Shown: in pieces, positions 60,275-64,000 of the stretch
Numbering within the stretch: the stretch's first letter is position 1
Layout of the letters: every line of letters begins with the position of its first letter
Assembly (NCBI GenBank): GCA_001247695.2
Contig: LGRX02003626.1
Coordinates: 1 to 64,000 of the forward strand
Direction: 5' to 3'
Length of the DNA: 64,000 nucleotides
Source: Cymbomonas tetramitiformis
Taxonomy: Eukaryota > Chlorophyta > Pyramimonadophyceae > Pyramimonadales > Pyramimonadaceae
Made by a program: the position numbers and the translations under genes
The notes under the pieces: generated by a model
What the model saw: the letters and a program-made list of their open reading frames with translations, nothing else
Databases searched by the model: none
Told to the model about the DNA's origin: nothing

Positions 60275-60386
60275 CGTAGAGATAATAATGGTTCGTTCTC
60301 ATGGTAATAAACCCTACAAGGAAATATCGATAAATCTAGTCTTCACCCGCAAATAAAATAATGAATCGAATAATAAATAGGGACGA

Positions 60387-60735
60387 TTGCATGCGACAGA
60401 TGTCGGGTTGCATGCCACAGAGGCCAGGTTGCATGCGACAGAGGCCAGGTTGCATGCGACAGAGGCCAGGTTGCATGCGACAGATGTCGGGTTGCATGCC
60501 ACAGGGGCCAGGTTGCATGCGACAGAGGCCAGGTTGCATGCTACAGATGCTAGGTTGCATGCTACATACGCCAGGCTGCATGCCACGGAGGCCAGGTTGC
60601 ATGCTACAGATGTCTGGTTGCATGCTACAGAGGCCAGGTTGCATGCGACAGAGACCAGGTTGCATGCTACATATGCCAGGTTGCATGCTGGTGACGGGTG
60701 GTTGCATGCTGCAAGGGCCTTGTTGCATGTCGGTC
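60387..60735. repeat. 21-bp minisatellite, TTGCATGCGACAGAGGCCAGG type
   Basis: About 16 units of 21 bases, each starting TTGCATGC (written in pieces: TTGCATGCGACAGAGGCC then AGG). Begins at the exact end of direct repeat B. Several frames stay open because 21 is divisible by three. On the minus strand the core reads GCATGCAA, as in the arrays further right. Confidence 0.95.
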
Positions 60736-62085
60736 ACAGCTGTATGAAGAAATAATTGATGACAAGGCAGATTTCAGGAGAAGATCTGCAATGACAATAA
60801 TTATATTGAGGATCTGGTGGATTCCAGAAAAAGATCTGCAATGGCAATATCGTGATCTGCCTGATGATTGGTGGAGGAGTACCAGAATCAGGCATATATG
60901 TGCACATGATTGGTCGATGGCAGATGTCAATACAGGAATCCTGCTAGTGATTGTTAGAGAGCAACATGTTGAAAGGGAAGCTTGGAAAAGTGGACCTCAG
61001 TTAGTGTTGATCAAGAGAATGAATTAAGGACAAGTCTTACATGTTAGTGTTAGGCTGTATGCCAAGAGTGAACATAAGGATATATATGTATTAGGTTTGA
61101 GATCAGACATTATATCGGAAAAGTGATTGTAATTCTAGGCTAGAAGCCAGAGTTTGTCATGCAATAAAACAGTGGAATATAAGACTGTGAAGTTAATATT
61201 ACACACCAAAAACAGCAGAAAATATAAAAAGAAAGAAATAAAGAAAATAAGGAGGAAAATAAAGAAAAGAAATGTGTTTAGGTTATCAGGAGTGTGCCTG
61301 GTACAAATTGGTATTCAGATGTTGAATACGTTCTACGGACCTTTGGGATCTGCGAGTGGGATTTTGTGGATGGCGACTTTTGTGTTTGCGTTTTGAGCTG
61401 ACTCTGCTTGCGTTCGACGGCTCAAATTGCGCGCGTTACGTGCACTGAAAACACGGAAAAGTTTCGCTACGGGATCTTCTTTGTGAAGGGTTTGGTTGAG
61501 ATCTGCGTCGGATTGCTTTTTCTTAAGGCTCTGGGCGAGATTTGTGACTTGATCTTGAGAATGTCCGAAGCTGGTCCACTCCGACGGCTATAAAGCTGGC
61601 AAGATATGCGCGTAGACGTCTTTAGTGGACCCGCGTTCTCGCTTTTTGCTGGATGTTGTTCAGATGTTGCGGATGCTCAGATTGGTGATCTTGGATGCCG
61701 GCAGAGGCTTAAGTATGGGGGGGGAAAGTGAGCTCTTCTCAGTAACATAACTAAGCAAAGCCGCCGGAGGTTATTGTCAAAAAGTACAAATAAAAAGTAT
61801 CTTTTTAGTTTGTTAACAATCTGAGCAAGTTTGGGGCCAGATCTTGTATCCTCACCAGCTGCTAAAAATAGCCTATCAGCCTTAAGTATGGTGGAAGTAC
61901 CTCCCACCTTCTAGGGAAGTTCCTTATACCTTCTGGCTAAGTTCTCTACAGCTTTTGGCAGTATTTTGGCTCTACTGGACTGGTATTCTTGGAATTAATT
62001 TCTGGAAACGCCATACGACCATATTTGACACTGTCATAGTTGTCATATTGTCATAACTGTCATACGGTTGACCGACAGTTGACTT
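60736..62085. other. No recognised gene
   Basis: No frame with a domain. 61160-61275 is purine-rich (A/G) sequence. TTAAGTATGG occurs at 61708 and 61882. It might be the 5' LTR/leader of the gag-like element to the right; a boundary could not be found. Confidence 0.4.
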
Positions 62086-62930
62086 TTGATGTTTTCGTCT
62101 GGACCTTCGCCCCCTTCCACAACCGCCATGGACCCTTCCACCACCGCCTTCCCTCTGACCCCCTTAGATCCCTCTCCACCAACCGCTTCCACCGCACCGG
62201 GACCTTCGGGCCCTTCCACCACCACCTTCCCCTTGACCACCTCCGACCCCTCTCCACCGATCGCTTCCATCGCAAGGGTCAGTACTGGGCAGGCTGTCGA
62301 CGTTTATCAACCTGTTCCGGACGTGCCCTTCGGCGTGCCCATCAGCGCGCCCGTCAGCATGCAACCGGGCATGCAACCCGGCATGCAACCTGGCATGCAA
62401 CCTGCAACATATGCCAGGTGGCATGCAACCCAGCATGCCTCAGAGCCATTTTGTGCACGCCCCCTCTCAAACCTTCCCTTTTATGTTTCATCAACAAGAG
62501 GTCGGTTGGAGCGGCATGCAACAACATGCAACGGGCGTGCAGCCGCATGCAACCAGCATGCAACCGCATGCAACCAGCATGCAACCGCATGCAACCAGCA
62601 TGCAACCGCATGCAACCAACCGCATGCATGCTGCATGCTCCAGTATGCCCCAGACATGCCATATGCCCCCAGTAGGCCGTCTCCGCCTTTTGGAATGGCT
62701 CTCCACTATGCCACAGGCTCGCCAACCCATGCCCCAGGCGTGTTGACACATGCCCCATACACGCCCGCGCCGATGTCGACCACCTACGGGGATCCATGGA
62801 CACTACCCGCTTATTTTCCACCGCCTCCACCTCCGGTATATGGAGCTGACCCTGCGTCGGAGGCACGAGCTAGAGAATGGTGGGCAGCGCGAGAGCGCAT
62901 GGCGACTGCGGAGCGGGCGGTGGCGACTGA
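62086..62930 (+). pseudogene. Gag-like protein, N-terminal part, frame-shifted
   Basis: A Pro/Ser/Thr-rich start (frame from ATG 62086), then MQPG repeats from a GCATGCAACC array; from 62411 a second frame continues (SQTFPFMFHQQEVGWSG, then HATSMQP repeats) and near 62650 the first frame looks coding again (MSTTYGDPWTLPAYFPPPPP, then a charged helix ending near 62930). Repeat expansion in the GCATGCAAC array has probably disturbed the frame. The Pro-rich head with a helical tail resembles retroelement Gag. Confidence is low because no zinc knuckle is in the window. Confidence 0.4.
62356..62632. repeat. GCATGCAACC array, middle cluster
   Basis: GGCATGCAACC at 12-13 base spacing (62358-62402), then GCATGCAACCAGCATGCAAC-type units at 18 bases (62540-62620). 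Confidence 0.9.
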
Positions 62931-62969
62931 TATGAGAGTGGTCCCCAACGACTGTATCCGACACCGCCG

Positions 62970-64000
62970 ATGGAACCGACTCCCCACATCGACACTTCTC
63001 CTGACGAGGGTGTGGTAAACCACCAGCCGCATCATCGTCGCCGTGCTTCGGGTCCGGAGACTCTTGGGAGAACCTTGCCAATACACACGGAGCCTCAAGA
63101 CGTGGTGACAGAGGACCTCTCTCGAGCTCACGCGTCTCAACCTGGGAGCACTACATCCGGCTCCGGCTATGAGTCTGCAGCGGGTACTCAGCATAGTCGC
63201 AGACGACGAGAACGGCGTCGCAAGTTGGAGAAGCATCGGAGGAAGGAGTTGACGGACCAGGAGGTGTTGCAGCGGGTGGTGCGCGCTGAGACCGCTCGGT
63301 TCCTTGCGGAGACCGAGGCGGGGAGCTTGCGCGATCGGATGGCTCAGCTGGAGGCTGCTACAGCGGAGGGCGAGGTGGCCGAGGAACGGCGTCTGACAAG
63401 AAGACGCCGGGCAAGCTTGGACACCCCTGTGGTGTGCGGGGCTGGTGGGGGCCAGCCGCAGCATGCAGCGGGAGCGGCTGAGCATGCAACCAGCTCGGCA
63501 GAGCATGCAACACAGCATGCAACACGGCCGGCTTCGCATGCAACACGCCCGGCTTCGCATGCAACCAGCTCAGCTTCGCATGCAACACAGCATGCAACCC
63601 GCCCGGCTGAGCATGCAACACGCCTCGCCCAGCATGCAAGTCGACCGGCTGAGCATGCAACGGGCCCGTCTCAGCATGCAACACGCCTCGACCAGCATGC
63701 AACACGCCTGGTACCGCATGCAACCAGTGGGTTCCAGCATGCAACCAGCGCCTCCCAGCATGCAACCAGCGGGGGACAGCTTGCCTTGGGCTGGCAGGAT
63801 GAGAAGTCGCACGCCGCCGATGAAGAATCACAAAGCCGGAGTAGCGACTATAAGGACACGGAGGACGACCCTGGTGACGACCCTGGAGATGACCCTGATG
63901 GTGACCCGAGTGGGGGGGCGGGACCGTCGACGTCAACTACACGGCTGTTAGTGGTCACTCCCCAAGGGGATTCCTTGTGGGTGCCCCCGGGTGAATTGGC
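62970..64000 (+). CDS. Gag-like/coiled-coil protein with HAT repeats, runs off the window
   Basis: Open frame from 62931 (first ATG 62970) to the window end without a stop. Order: Pro-rich start, Arg/Glu-rich coiled coil (about 63190-63400: RRRERRRKLEKHRRKEL and DRMAQLEAATAEG), then a low-complexity segment of x-x-HAT(S/R)x repeats encoded by GCATGCAAC units (63459-63775), then an acidic D-P-G-D repeat (63860-63910). It continues the upstream gag-like frame with a shift near 62930. Not identified; a retrotransposon Gag is the best guess. Confidence 0.45.
   Translation, partial: MEPTPHIDTSPDEGVVNHQPHHRRRASGPETLGRTLPIHTEPQDVVTEDLSRAHASQPGSTTSGSGYESAAGTQHSRRRRERRRKLEKHRRKELTDQEVLQRVVRAETARFLAETEAGSLRDRMAQLEAATAEGEVAEERRLTRRRRASLDTPVVCGAGGGQPQHAAGAAEHATSSAEHATQHATRPASHATRPASHATSSASHATQHATRPAEHATRLAQHASRPAEHATGPSQHATRLDQHATRLVPHATSGFQHATSASQHATSGGQLALGWQDEKSHAADEESQSRSSDYKDTEDDPGDDPGDDPDGDPSGGAGPSTSTTRLLVVTPQGDSLWVPPGEL
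63455..63775. repeat. GCATGCAAC array, right cluster, mostly 21-bp period
   Basis: About 18 GCATGCAAC cores, most 21 bases apart, some 12 apart (CAGCATGCAACA). Spacers vary: CCCGGCTTC, AGCTCAGCTTC and similar. Confidence 0.9.

Larger units (their letters stand above)
46630..60386. mobile_element. MULE-associated modification-gene island with 3.5-3.7 kb direct repeats
   Basis: Copy A (46630-50287) and copy B (56861-60386) are about 99% identical outside one palindrome and surround a 6.6-kb centre. Each repeat has three genes; the centre has four small genes, a dioxygenase-like gene and a MULE transposase. All multi-gene promoters carry large palindromes. Copy A begins exactly at the midpoint of the inverted repeat that precedes copy B, and copy B ends nine codons into a gene that is complete after copy A. 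No terminal inverted repeats for the whole were found. It could be one transposon with long direct ends or a tandem duplication (unit 10,231 bp) of a larger element. Confidence 0.65.
56861..60386 (+). repeat. Direct repeat, copy B
   Basis: Same ends as copy A. After 60386 the sequence changes abruptly to a GCATGCAAC-type minisatellite, whereas copy A continues into an intact gene. Confidence 0.95.

Noticed and set aside
60387..60735. CRISPR-like regular 21-bp array
   Set aside because: No distinct spacers: the whole unit is repeated, and the context is eukaryotic. It is a minisatellite.
1..64000. Bacterial or organellar origin
   Set aside because: Spliced genes, LTR elements and hAT/MULE transposons indicate nuclear DNA; no ribosome-binding sites or operons of bacterial type outside the compact PLV block.

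Overview
The window is eukaryotic nuclear DNA, most likely from an alga or a related protist. Evidence: a plant-like PfkB-family sugar/nucleoside kinase gene split into eight GT-AG exons at the left end; several LTR retrotransposons, hAT, MULE and MITE insertions with exact target-site duplications; satellites and microsatellites; and a virophage/polinton-like (PLV) gene cluster of the kind endogenised in algal genomes. The species cannot be named from the sequence. No bacterial operon, rRNA or CRISPR array is present.

Layout. 0.2-3.1 kb: PfkB kinase gene (minus strand). 4.0-7.9 kb and 15.5-19.0 kb: two related gag-only LTR retrotransposons with 193-bp and 259-bp LTRs; the first has a TTAA-target MITE inside gag. 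9.3-11.35 kb: a fold-back element and a deleted hAT element with an exact 8-bp duplication. 11.8 and 27.2 kb: two copies of a roughly 560-bp LTR, the second preceded by a purine tract. Between them lie a TA-target MITE, the second gag element, a tRNA-Arg-like permuted fragment and a 1.7-kb retroposon-like insertion with a 13-bp duplication, but no recognisable host gene. 27.7-35.06 kb: PLV-like block on AT-rich DNA with packaging ATPase, TVpol-SF3 helicase, C5 DNA methyltransferase, a 2OG-Fe(II) dioxygenase-like protein and small viral-type proteins; one end is cut by the LTR and no capsid gene is visible. 35.3-38.3 kb: 246-bp, 61-bp and 186-bp tandem arrays and a G-run. 37.475-42.046 kb: a 4.57-kb interval bounded by perfect 34-bp inverted repeats and carrying a spliced gene with an RG-rich tail. 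42-44 kb: AT-rich DNA with many copies of a GGTCCT/AGGACC hairpin.

46.63-60.39 kb is the most unusual part. It is a mobile island in which a 3.5-3.7 kb block of three genes (Cys-rich protein, dioxygenase-like protein, adenine-type methyltransferase-like protein) occurs twice in direct orientation around a centre encoding a second dioxygenase-like protein, two paralogous Cys-rich proteins, a PHD finger and a MULE-type transposase. Its divergent promoters carry roughly 110-bp near-perfect palindromes (nine copies) and arrays of a 16-bp palindrome spaced 21-22 bp. The dioxygenase-like domain of this island matches the one in the PLV block, with the HxD, His and Arg residues at identical spacing. 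Together these suggest two kinds of mobile element that share a nucleic-acid (or chromatin) modification toolkit. 60.4-64 kb holds three arrays built on the core GCATGCAAC and a degenerate gag-like reading frame running off the right edge.
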